Origin: UBA6168 sp964508135
Lineage (GTDB): Bacteria; Bacteroidota; Bacteroidia; Chitinophagales; Saprospiraceae
Reading direction: 5' to 3'
Length of the DNA: 64,000 nt
NCBI GenBank assembly: GCA_964508135.1
Contig: CAZDSU010000030.1
Location: 8,913-72,912 of the forward strand
A model generated the notes under the pieces. That model was not told the origin of the DNA and made no database searches. It was given only the letters and a program-made list of their open reading frames with translations. Shown here piece after piece: positions 37,751-46,200 of the stretch. Within the stretch, counting starts at the first letter, position 1, and each line of letters begins with the position of its first letter. The translations under genes and the position numbers were made by a program.

Positions 37751-38482
37751 TCAAAACACTGTCAGGGTGTCCAAGTGCTCGATATCCAGCCCGTATTCAA
37801 TGAAATGGCCGTCCGGGTCCACGATTTCGTAATAGTAACCGTACTCGGTCGGTACGCCCTGTGGGTCGGGGAAACAACTGGCGGACAAGGTGCCAGCCAT
37901 CGTGACGAAAGTCAGGCCGGGAAACTTTCTGGTCAACTCCAATGCGCAAAGATTGAGGTCGGAATGGATTTCATAAAAAAAGATAAACGCCTTGTATTCC
38001 CCACTCGTGTTGTCATTGTACAAATCCCTGATTTCAATGTGAACAATGGCCGAGTCGTTGGTTACATAATCGAGGTCAAGGTCCGTGACCAGTTCGGCCA
38101 CTACGCCGGGCATACCTATCATGATGATGTCGAAGGGTTTGTCCGTGAGTTCGTGCCCGATTTCCAGCGTGAACGCTTTCGATTCAAAACCGGGCTTTTC
38201 TACTCTGACAAACACTTCGTCCCAGACATCCTTCAGGATGTAGGTGCCGTCGGTCGCCGTTTCAAAAATTAATTCCCGGTGCGTCCCGGTATTGTCGTCA
38301 GGGATGATGTAATCGGCGGTGACCACCACATCGTGGAGAGGGATGCCAGTCAAAGAATCCCGGATAGTGCCTGTGATGGTACCCTTTAAAGGCACGTCGA
38401 GGATTTCCTTTACTTTTTCACAACTGCCAAAGAGCAGCATTAGGGCAAAAGACAAGGCCAAAGCGGCGGTATATTTTTTCAT
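37751..38482 (-). CDS. Lipoprotein with carboxypeptidase-regulatory-like domain
   Basis: From ATG 38482 the product is 243 residues with a lipobox (LMLLFGSC, lipidated Cys about residue 20). Residues 30-110 (LKGTITGTIRDSLTGIPL, ATDGTYILKDV, VRVEKPGFESKAFTLEIG) match the seven-stranded CarboxypepD_reg-like fold found in Bacteroidota surface proteins. The C-terminal part is a second beta domain (YNDNTSGEYKAFIFFYEIHS). It lies 66 bp after the secretin-domain gene on the same strand, so the two are probably cotranscribed. The function is unknown; it may be an anchor or pilotin-like partner of the secretin. Confidence 0.65.
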   Translation of the reverse strand: MKKYTAALALSFALMLLFGSCEKVKEILDVPLKGTITGTIRDSLTGIPLHDVVVTADYIIPDDNTGTHRELIFETATDGTYILKDVWDEVFVRVEKPGFESKAFTLEIGHELTDKPFDIIMIGMPGVVAELVTDLDLDYVTNDSAIVHIEIRDLYNDNTSGEYKAFIFFYEIHSDLNLCALELTRKFPGLTFVTMAGTLSASCFPDPQGVPTEYGYYYEIVDPDGHFIEYGLDIEHLDTLTVF

Positions 38483-38548
38483 GTTGATAATTTTTTGTAA
38501 AGAAATAACTAACGTGTTGGCCCTTCTCAAGGGCTAATCCACATCACT

Positions 38549-39703
38549 TTAGTTTCCTTGTTGTTGGAGGTTCTGTAGGCGCAGCTCCCGCAACCGTTTC
38601 CGCTCTTCCTTCCTGCGGAGTCGTTGCTTCTTCTTCTCCCCAAAGGCGTGCTTCGTATCGTCGTATTTGATAAATCCAGGGTCGGATTCTATGCTTTCCG
38701 ATATGGCGGACTCAAGCTCGGATGGCTTTCTTATTTTCTCATATTGCCGTAAGGAGTTTTCCTTGGTTATTTCACTTGGATAAAAAGTATATGGCGTGAT
38801 ATAGATTACCCGCTCCACATACTCCGTCACTTTCTTTTTTCTTTTGAAGAAAAAACCCAGTACGGGTATTTTGCGCAAGCCAGGAAACCCAGCATCAATT
38901 TTGTTGTTTTGTTCCAATATGATTCCCCCGATAATGAGCGTTTCGCCATTTTTTAAATCAACCACTGTGTTTAACCCGGTCACTGCTCTTTTTAGTTCAC
39001 CCTCGGTGGAGAATGGAAGAAAGGCTGATACCTCTCCGGCAATGGTTAAGTGAATAATATCGGCGTGGGTGGGCACGGCATTTATTTGCAAGGAAACACC
39101 TGCACTGATTTCCTCCAGGCGCTGCAAAATGACGCCGGAGTTGTTGTTTACTTCCGCCAATCTCACCTGGATGTTCTCCGTGATTTTGAGCGTGGCATCT
39201 CCACCGCTTTGTGCGACCAAGTGGGGATTGGTGATGACCTTCGCCTTGTTTTCACTGGCCAAAGCGGAGAGATTGAGCCTAAATTTAGGGCTGAGGTGCG
39301 ACACCGCATTGTAAAGAAAATCCAGTCCATTGATGGCTCCGGTGGTGACCCGGCTACTGTTGAAATTGCCAAATTGGCCTTGCGTCAGGTCAAGGCTCCA
39401 GTCGAAATCAGTGCCGTGAAAATACTCCACCAACATAAATTCGATGCCCACCATTTTCTGCTCCACATCCAGCATTGAAATAGTTTGGAGTGCCAGGTCA
39501 ACATCACGCTCCTCTCCTTTCAGTACAAGCTGATTGCCCTCCGGGAGGTCAAAAACGGCAACATTGGGGTTTACTTCCTTGAACTTCGCCATCACGGTAG
39601 TAGAAATCAGGTGCTGAATTTTATAGGTCCGCACTATTTCCTGCGCTTGCATGGTAGCAGTGGTACTCAAAAACAGGGCAATAAGTAGGATTAAGTTTTT
39701 CAT
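38549..39703 (-). CDS. Orphan secretin-domain protein
   Basis: The 384-residue product starts at ATG 39703 with a signal peptide (LLIALFLSTTATMQAQ). Residues about 25-90 resemble an N-domain (IQHLISTTVMAKFKE, DVDLALQTISMLDVEQKMV). Residues about 150-320 carry the secretin core: NLSALASENKAKVITNPHLV, VVDLKNGETLIIGGIILE and GFPGLRKIPVLGFFFKRKKK, VERVIYITPYTF. Secretins form outer-membrane rings for type II or III secretion or pili. The protein is short, and the C-terminus is a very basic coiled-coil tail (KKKQRLRRKEERKRLRELRL). No other type II or pilus gene is nearby, so its partner is unknown. Confidence 0.85.
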   Translation of the reverse strand: MKNLILLIALFLSTTATMQAQEIVRTYKIQHLISTTVMAKFKEVNPNVAVFDLPEGNQLVLKGEERDVDLALQTISMLDVEQKMVGIEFMLVEYFHGTDFDWSLDLTQGQFGNFNSSRVTTGAINGLDFLYNAVSHLSPKFRLNLSALASENKAKVITNPHLVAQSGGDATLKITENIQVRLAEVNNNSGVILQRLEEISAGVSLQINAVPTHADIIHLTIAGEVSAFLPFSTEGELKRAVTGLNTVVDLKNGETLIIGGIILEQNNKIDAGFPGLRKIPVLGFFFKRKKKVTEYVERVIYITPYTFYPSEITKENSLRQYEKIRKPSELESAISESIESDPGFIKYDDTKHAFGEKKKQRLRRKEERKRLRELRLQNLQQQGN

Positions 39704-39728
39704 TTTGAAAATTTTGAACAGGAAAAGG

Positions 39729-39761
39729 GGGCAACAGTCCTTTGGCGGAAGACTGTTGCCC
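39729..39761 (-). terminator. Hairpin between the GlsB-like and secretin genes
   Basis: GGGCAACAGTC (39729-39739) pairs with GACTGTTGCCC (39751-39761). It follows the leftward GlsB-like gene and precedes the secretin start. Without a strong T run it may only attenuate transcription. Confidence 0.5.
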
Positions 39762-39793
39762 AAATTCATGAGTCCCGGCTCTGTTTCAGCCCT

Positions 39794-40042
39794 TTATTTT
39801 TTTATCAATTTTGCGATGAACAGTACCACAAAAGCGCCGATGACGCTCGTGACGATGAGGCTGACCGTAGGGCTGCCAAGGTTTACGGAAACGCCTAACT
39901 TGCCGAGCAGCCAGCCGCCCACGAATGCGCCCACGATACCGAGCACGATGTTCCACAGCAGGCCGAAGCCGCCGCCTTTCCAGAGTTGTCCGGCCAACCA
40001 GCCAGCAATGGCACCGATGATGAGGATGTAGAGAAGTTCCAT
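39794..40042 (-). CDS. GlsB/YeaQ/YmgE-family membrane protein
   Basis: An 82-residue protein with three hydrophobic segments: MELLYILIIGAIAGWLAGQL, a glycine-rich middle with NIVLGIVGAFVGGWLLGKLG, and VSLIVTSVIGAFVVLFIAKL before a KK end. The GWLAGQLWKGGGFGLLWN block and overall size fit the transglycosylase-associated GlsB/YeaQ family, small inner-membrane proteins linked to general stress responses. The start is 73 bp from the stop of the CAP-domain gene. The exact role in Bacteroidota is not known. Confidence 0.9.
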   Translation of the reverse strand: MELLYILIIGAIAGWLAGQLWKGGGFGLLWNIVLGIVGAFVGGWLLGKLGVSVNLGSPTVSLIVTSVIGAFVVLFIAKLIKK

Positions 40043-40115
40043 GATTCTAGTTTTGTTTTATGGCCTACCTAAAGCTTTTTATGAAAGCCTGCCGGTCAAG
40101 CCTGGTGAAAAAATG

Positions 40116-41363
40116 TTAGTTCACCTTGTCGAAAATGGCGCACACGTACCACTTCCCATCGGTGCCTTTCGCCGCACCAAAGCCTACTGCACCGACTTTT
40201 GACCCCACGTTGAAAAACGGCCGGAAGTGCGTGTTGCCCCTCGTCCAGCATTGCGGGTCCAAATCCATGCTGCAAGCCTCGCCAGACAAATTGCCGGTAA
40301 AACCAAATGCAGTGGCACGGTGCCAGTGTTCAACCATGGTATTGCCATTGTAGTTGGTGTCCTGCGTTTGAACATGGCCCAGATACCCGTACTTGGCCAT
40401 GTGCTCGGCGTGGTATTGGGCAGCTTTCCGCAATTGTTCGTTTTCCACCAAATCGGTAAAATAGGGGGCAGATTGGCTGGTTTTGTAAAGTTGCTCCTGG
40501 CCCTTGTCGGTGAGTGTTGTGCTTCCGCTCAGGTCGGTAGCCCAGATTTGGCTGGCATTATTGGAGTTATACGCATTGTTTTTCCGATAATCCGGGTCTT
40601 GCCTGCAGAGGTTGGCAATTTTGAGCATGTGGCCCCTCACCTTTTGCATGTTTTTGGGAATCTTGATGTTTGGGTCTTTGATAAATTCTCCTTGGCTATT
40701 GGTTGAACCCATTTCCGTGTCGAGGCCAGTCTTTTCCACCAAAATTTGGGCGGTGGTTCCGGACGGGGCCGCAGGCGTATGGGAACTGACGGCGCTTGGG
40801 TTTCCATTCACTTCCACGTCACCGAGCACTAAATCACGGGGAGTGGTGTTTTTGCTATTGTGTTCCACCCTCACATACCTGCATATTTTATTGTTTACCG
40901 AAAATGTCTTACCCGAACTCACTGCACTTTGTTGGTAAGCGGCAAATGCATAATTACTCTGCATTTGAGCAAGGGTCATGGAATTTGACACAGGGGAATT
41001 GTTGAAAGGGATATCAGAGCCAAGCACATAAAAGTCCTTCAGGTTCCCTTGGCAACAATCGCCACGCTCCCGCACAAAGATATTGTCAATGTGGTAGTAA
41101 GCGCCCAAATCAATCTGCCACCAATTGTTCCCATTGGTGGTATGGGTGGCTGATATAGTAGCAGTGTTGCCGTCCACGGCATTGGCCGCTGATAAGTTAG
41201 CATTCGTGGTGCTTTGTTGCGGGTTGCTTGAATTGGGCGTCACTTTGGTCCGGGCCAGGTTTTCCTGACCGAAAGTGAAAATTGGGCTGCCAAACAGAAC
41301 CCCCAGCAGTAGGGCAAAGGATAACGCTTGTTGTAAATGAAGTTTTGAAAAGAAGATTTTCAT
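40116..41363 (-). CDS. Secreted discoidin plus CAP-domain protein
   Basis: From ATG 41363 the protein has 415 residues: a signal peptide (ending FTFGQE), a discoidin (F5/8 type C) domain about residues 30-170 (AANAVDGNTAT, WWQIDLGAYYHIDNIFVRER), then a CAP/SCP domain. The CAP part contains QYHAEHMAKYGYLGHVQTQD, GEACSMDLDPQCW and HFRPFFNVGSKVGAVGFG, giving the His, Glu and His of the CAP cavity, and ends DGKWYVCAIF. Discoidin domains bind glycans or phospholipids; bacterial CAP proteins have been linked to lipid or peptide binding. A shared promoter module lies at 41413-41470, 50 bp before the start. It is likely controlled with the two small genes to the right. Confidence 0.82.
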   Translation of the reverse strand: MKIFFSKLHLQQALSFALLLGVLFGSPIFTFGQENLARTKVTPNSSNPQQSTTNANLSAANAVDGNTATISATHTTNGNNWWQIDLGAYYHIDNIFVRERGDCCQGNLKDFYVLGSDIPFNNSPVSNSMTLAQMQSNYAFAAYQQSAVSSGKTFSVNNKICRYVRVEHNSKNTTPRDLVLGDVEVNGNPSAVSSHTPAAPSGTTAQILVEKTGLDTEMGSTNSQGEFIKDPNIKIPKNMQKVRGHMLKIANLCRQDPDYRKNNAYNSNNASQIWATDLSGSTTLTDKGQEQLYKTSQSAPYFTDLVENEQLRKAAQYHAEHMAKYGYLGHVQTQDTNYNGNTMVEHWHRATAFGFTGNLSGEACSMDLDPQCWTRGNTHFRPFFNVGSKVGAVGFGAAKGTDGKWYVCAIFDKVN

Positions 41364-41412
41364 GTCGTTCAATGTTTTAATTGTTAGAAAATGAGGAAGT
41401 GGTTTGATAGGA

Positions 41413-41470
41413 CAAAGATGAGGCGGCCCATGGGGTACAAAACCGACAACTTTGGGGTACAAAACCGACA
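41413..41470 (-). promoter_or_regulatory. Predicted HTCS-controlled promoter, copy A
   Basis: Reading leftward: TGTCGGTTTTGTACCCC (41454-41470), 5 bp, the same 17-mer again (41432-41448), 11 bp, then CATCTTTG (41413-41420), one base off the Bacteroidota TAnnTTTG element. The two 17-mers are 22 bp apart, so they face the same side of the helix. Copies at 42276 and 43143 have the same spacing. Confidence 0.75.
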
Positions 41471-41584
41471 TTTTTGTAAAAAAACCTAATAAAATGAGAG
41501 GGCAGTTACGCAAGCCGACCGCCCATTGCATCGGTCGAACTGTTCTTTACTGTGCGGTTCTTTGTCGGAAAAAGGAGTTAAGAA

Positions 41585-41631
41585 GTCGGGGCAGGCCCTT
41601 ACAAGCACGAAACCAAGAAACCTGCCCCGAC
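41585..41631 (-). terminator. Terminator hairpin of the left tandem gene
   Basis: GTCGGGGCAGG (41585-41595) pairs with CCTGCCCCGAC (41621-41631) around a 25-base loop, starting 9 bp after the gene end. The leftward T run is weak. A matching hairpin follows the right tandem gene at 42451-42493. Confidence 0.6.
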
Positions 41632-41639
41632 AGCCTGGC

Positions 41640-42176
41640 TCATCGGCCAGTAATCATCCAGAGCTGGTGGTCACCCATTTTTATTGTAGTGCCATAGATT
41701 TCATTATTAGTGCTGCCGCCTACCGTCAGGTAGGTACCGTTATGCCTGAATTTGATTCGGAAAAGATCCTTACTCACCTCTTCGAAAAGGAGATCATCTT
41801 GAGAGCTAGTCCCTATTGCCCAGAAGGCATCATTGTTGCTACCTTTACAGCACATAAGAGAAGGTTGGAGATCGGTACCGAATTCAACCTGATAAGCTCC
41901 ACCGCTCAATTTTTCCATAGTATGAGGAAATGTTGTTTGTGACCTCATTTCCACTTTTTTGTGAGCATCTCTTTGAACATCATCAAAGTACAAATATTGC
42001 TTGGAATATTTGTTCCAGAGGGCAAATCCTTGGTTTCCGTTTTCTACTTCCCATAGGGCGAAAGTGGTGGTATGTTTGGCTTCTTGAGCCTGCAGCCTCG
42101 TAGCTGCCAGTGAAACAAACAAGAGCAAGCAGAGGCTTGTCATTAACTTGAGTGCGGAGAAATTGAAAGATTTCAT
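41640..42176 (-). CDS. Small secreted protein, tandem paralogue 1
   Basis: A 178-residue protein with a signal peptide (LLLFVSLAATRLQAQ). The mature part holds FALWNKYSKQYLYFDDVQ, YQVEFGTDLQPSLMCCKG and LFRIKFRHNGTYLTVGG, with repeated aromatic and glycine turns like a beta-trefoil (fascin/ricin type), though I cannot confirm that. The next gene to the right is a paralogue with the same order (KLSNGTYQVEY, FRIKFKHNGTYLTVGG). Both share promoter and terminator, and the repeating unit is about 865 bp. It is likely exported; the target is unknown. Confidence 0.65.
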   Translation of the reverse strand: MKSFNFSALKLMTSLCLLLFVSLAATRLQAQEAKHTTTFALWEVENGNQGFALWNKYSKQYLYFDDVQRDAHKKVEMRSQTTFPHTMEKLSGGAYQVEFGTDLQPSLMCCKGSNNDAFWAIGTSSQDDLLFEEVSKDLFRIKFRHNGTYLTVGGSTNNEIYGTTIKMGDHQLWMITGR

Positions 42177-42275
42177 GATTGTGATTGTTGAGAATCGTCT
42201 AAAGAATAATTCACCAATCTGAATGATGCCTTATTTTTTACCCGATTCAAGGTGAAAAAATTATTGTCAACGGTG

Positions 42276-42333
42276 CAAAGATGAGGCGGCCCATGGGGTA
42301 CAAAACCGACAACTTGGGGGTACAAAACCGACA
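42276..42333 (-). promoter_or_regulatory. Predicted HTCS-controlled promoter, copy B
   Basis: Same module: 17-mer direct repeats at 42317-42333 and 42295-42311 (22 bp apart), 11 bp, then CATCTTTG (42276-42283). It lies 100 bp from the start at 42176. Confidence 0.75.
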
Positions 42334-42450
42334 TTTTTGTAAAAAAACCTAATAAAATGAGAGGGCAGTTACGCAAGCCGACCGCCCATTGCATCGGTCG
42401 AAGTGTTCTTTACTGTGCGGTTCTTTGACGGAAAAAAAGAGGAAAGAATC

Positions 42451-42493
42451 CGGGGCAGGCCCATTCAAGCACGAAACCAGGAAACCTGCCCCG
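42451..42493 (-). terminator. Terminator hairpin of the right tandem gene
   Basis: CGGGGCAGG (42451-42459) pairs with CCTGCCCCG (42485-42493). It begins 11 bp after the gene end at 42504 and matches the hairpin of the left paralogue. Confidence 0.6.
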
Positions 42494-42503
42494 ACAGCCT
42501 GGC

Positions 42504-43043
42504 TTACCTGCCAGTAATACTCCAGAGCTGGTGGTCACCCATTTTTATTGTAGTGCCATAGACTTCCTTACTACCTTGGCCGCCTACCGTCAGGTAGGTA
42601 CCGTTATGCTTGAACTTGATTCGGAAAACATCCTTACGCACTTCTTCGAAAATGAGATCATCAGCACTGCCACCCCCTGTGTGAGGATAGACATCATTGT
42701 TGCCACCTTTACAACAAAGAAGAGAAACATCGGGGTTGGATCCGTCACCGTATTCAACCTGATAAGTCCCATTGCTCAATTTTTCCATTTCGTGATGAAA
42801 ATTTGTCAATGGCACCATTTTAACCCATGGAGATCCTGTAGTTCTTAAAGTAAATTCTAGATATTCCTTGGAATGTATGTTCCAAAGGGCAAATTTTCCT
42901 TTTCCGTCTTCTACTTCCCATAGGGCTAAAGTGGTGGTATGTTTGGCTTCTTGAGCCTGCAGACTCGTTGCTGCCAGTGAAACAAACATGAGCAAGCAGA
43001 GGCTTGTCATTAACTTGAGTGCAAAAAAATGGTAAGATTTCAT
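42504..43043 (-). CDS. Small secreted protein, tandem paralogue 2
   Basis: From ATG 43043 the product has 179 residues, with signal peptide LMFVSLAATSLQAQ almost identical to that of its neighbour. The mature chain shares LALWEVEDGKGKFALWN, EMEKLSNGTYQVEYGD, LLCCKGGNNDVY and DHQLWSITGR. The signal peptides are nearly identical while the mature parts differ more, which suggests an older duplication followed by faster change in the exported part. It is the gene nearest the HTCS, with its promoter module at 43143-43200. Confidence 0.65.
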   Translation of the reverse strand: MKSYHFFALKLMTSLCLLMFVSLAATSLQAQEAKHTTTLALWEVEDGKGKFALWNIHSKEYLEFTLRTTGSPWVKMVPLTNFHHEMEKLSNGTYQVEYGDGSNPDVSLLCCKGGNNDVYPHTGGGSADDLIFEEVRKDVFRIKFKHNGTYLTVGGQGSKEVYGTTIKMGDHQLWSITGR

Positions 43044-43142
43044 GATTGAAACTGTTGAGAATCGTCTAAAGAATAGTTCACCAATCTGAATGGTCACTTA
43101 TTTTTTACCCGATTCAAGGTGAAAAAATTATTGTTAACGGTG

Positions 43143-43200
43143 CAAAGATGAGGTGTGCCATGGGGTACAAAACCGACAACTTGGGGGTACAAAACAGACA
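43143..43200 (-). promoter_or_regulatory. Predicted HTCS-controlled promoter, copy C
   Basis: Direct repeats at 43184-43200 (one base differs: TGTCTGTTTTGTACCCC) and 43162-43178, 22 bp apart, then 11 bp and CATCTTTG (43143-43150). It sits between the 3' end of the HTCS gene and the small gene at 42504, with 100 bp to its start. Confidence 0.75.
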
Positions 43201-43237
43201 TTTTGACCAGAAACCTAAGAAAACAGGGCGTTTTGAA

Positions 43238-46200
43238 TCAGGAAAGGTACGCCGAAGGCAGTACGCCAAACCGGTCCTGGAACAGGCCGGAAAAATACTT
43301 TGTGCTGGAAAAGCCGACGGCAAAACCGACCTCCTTCACCGAGGAGTATTTGCCCTCGTGGAGGAAATCTTTTGCCCGTTGCAGGCGCATTTCCCGGAGG
43401 TAATTGTTGGGCGTCAGCCCGGTGAGTTGTTTAAGGCGACGGTCGAACTGGCGTTCGCTGAGGTGCACTTGGCCCGCCACCCAGTCAATTTTGAATTGAG
43501 CATCGGACAATGTTTTTGAAAAAACGGCCTCCACCTGTTCCAGCCATTCTGCATCGGCGGCGGCCATGCCGGGTTTTTCGGGCAGGCTTTTTTCATCCCC
43601 GTGGCCATTTTCGGCCAATGCCCTCACCCGTTCCCGGTAGTTGTGCAGCAGGTTTTTGATGCGGACTTGCAGTTCCTCCTCCACGAAGGGTTTGGTCAGG
43701 TAATCGTCCACGCCGATGCGGAGCGCCCGCAGTTTCACCCGCACGTCGGCACGGGCGGTGAGCATGATGACGGGAAGGTGGCGCAGGGTCTCGTGCGACT
43801 TTATTTTTTCCAGCAACTGGAAACCGTCCATCACGGGCATCATGAGGTCGGAGATGATGAGGTCGGGGAATTGGGAATTGGGGAATTGGGAAATTGGGGA
43901 ATTGGTCAACAGATCCCATGCGGCCTTGCCGTTTTCGGCGGTGATGACGTGGTACTCGTCCTCCAGCAGCAACTGCATGTACGAGCGCAAATCGGGATTG
44001 TCTTCGACGATGAGGATGGTGGGTTTCAGTTCGGCAGTTCGACAGTCGGCAGTCGGCAGTTCAGCAGCCGGCAGTTCGGTCACAGACTTGCTGGGCTGCG
44101 GACTGATGACTGCGGACTGCGGACTGTCAACTTTCTTCACCGGAAAGTGGAAATAAAAAACGCTGCCCCTTCCCCATTCGCTCTCCGCCCAAATCTTCCC
44201 GCCCAGCAGTTCCGCCAGTTCGGCAGCCAGCGAAAGGCCGATGCCAGTGCCGCCCTGGGTTGGGGCTTCCAGCAGTTTGGACTGGTAAAAACGGTCGAAA
44301 ATATGCGGCAAATCATCGGGGTGGATGCCGGGGCCTTGGTCGGTCACGCTGACAAGGAGGTTGCCGTCGGTTGCTTCCACTTTTAATTTTACGACAGTCC
44401 CTTGCGGGGAAAACTTGATGGCGTTCGAGAGGAAATTGTGGACGATTTTTTCAAACTTGTTCGCATCCAGCATGATGTTCAGGCCGGGGTCGGCTTGGTA
44501 ATCGAACTGCATTTTGACCGATTCGCTGTCGCCGAAGGAACTGAACTGGGACACGATGGGCTGCAAAAAATCGTGGAGGTTCACGGCCTCCTCTTTCACC
44601 TCCAACCGCCCCGTCTCCAGTTTTGACAAATCCAAAATCTCGTTGACCAACTTGAGCAGGTGCTGGCTGTTGTTCCGCACAAATTCGAGCAGGTGCTGCT
44701 CCTTCTCCGGGCGGTCCCTTTCCCTTTTCAAAATGCTGTCCAGCGGCCCAATCATCAGCGACAGCGGGGTGCGCAGCTCGTGGCTCACGTTGGCGAAGAA
44801 GCGGGACTTGAGTTGTTCGAGGGATTTCAATTCTTCCGCCTGCTCCTTAATGGTCTCTGTCCGTCGGACGATTTCCATTTCAAGCTGCTGCTTTTGCTTT
44901 ATTAGCTGGTTCGTTCGCATTATATAAAAAGTCGGTCCGCTGATGAGCAGAAAAGCACCGCAAAGCACCAGAAACCAGGTTTGCAGATAAAAAGGTTTTA
45001 GAACTTCGACTGCAATGGATAGTTCGTTGGTTGACCATTGTCCGTCGGCGCCTTGTCCTTTTACCCTTAAAAAATGTTTGCCATAAGGCAAGCGACTGAG
45101 CTGTATCGAGTTTTCCTTTTGGAAAGTCCAGTCTTTATCAATGCCTTCGATGCGGTAGGCATATTGGACATTTTCCAGATTAATGTATTCAAGCAAAGCA
45201 AATGCAATTCGGAAATAGCGGTCGCTGGGGAGCATGGTAATTTTCCGGGTAACCCGAAGGCTGGCAGTGCGTTCTATCAGTTTGTTTTGCTCGCCGTCAA
45301 ATTGTTGAAATTCGGTAATAACCAAAGGCTGGCTGGCTGTTGACTGCTCTTTGGCGATGTCTTTTGGATGGAAGGTTGTAAGGCCATTGATACCCCCAAA
45401 ATAAAGCCTACCATCCTTGCCTTGATAATGGGAAATCCGGTTGAATTCATGGCCGGAAACACCGTCTTTCTCCAGAAAGGCTTTTGATAGGAAGGTTGTT
45501 TTGTTGAATTGATTGATGCCGTAATTTGTGGGTAGCCAAAGATTGCCGGAATCATCTTCATAAACGGCATAAATCGTATTGTCCGAGAGGCCGTCCGCTG
45601 TGGTAATCCGAAGGTACGCTCCCGATTCGGGGTTCCATTTAAAAAGCCCCAAGCCATTTGACCCGAGCCAGAATGACCCATCGGCATCTATATGGGCGTG
45701 GTAAATTCCCGACTGCAAAAAATCGAACCCTTCTGGATGATAGGGCACGGAGAATTTCCTTTCCACGTCCAATTGATAAAGCCCATCATCTGTGCAAAGC
45801 CATACCCGTCCGGTCGCATCTTCAAAAAATTGATAGATACAACCACCCTTCGCACTTATGTTTTCCAATTTTGGCAATAAAGCAACCGAATTGTCAGCGC
45901 CGATATAGCCGATTACACCGTTATCTGTGCCAAACCACATCACGCCATTTTTATCTTCATAAAATGACCAGATGTTGACTTGCCCTTCATTGGTAATTTG
46001 ATATGGAAAAAGTTGGAGGCTGTTATTTACAGGATTGTACCTGGTGATGCTGTTTTCCTGACCGGAACCAAACCAAATATTGCCCATTTCATCCGAAAGG
46101 ATTCCATACTTGTAACCCCTTCCCCACGCTGCTTTTTCGGGTCCGATAATTTCAGTTTCATAAGCACCACCGTTAGTTTTAAAACGGCCCAACCAACCAG

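Noticed and set aside
41364..41531. 56-residue N-terminal extension of the CAP protein starting MQWAVGLRN
   Set aside because: It crosses the promoter module and lacks signal character; the same start also appears ahead of the small gene at 42176 with no product. The ATG at 41363 gives a clean signal peptide.
43868..44129. CRISPR-like array
   Set aside because: The repeats are 7-8 bp, contiguous and inside a protein-coding gene; there are no spacers.
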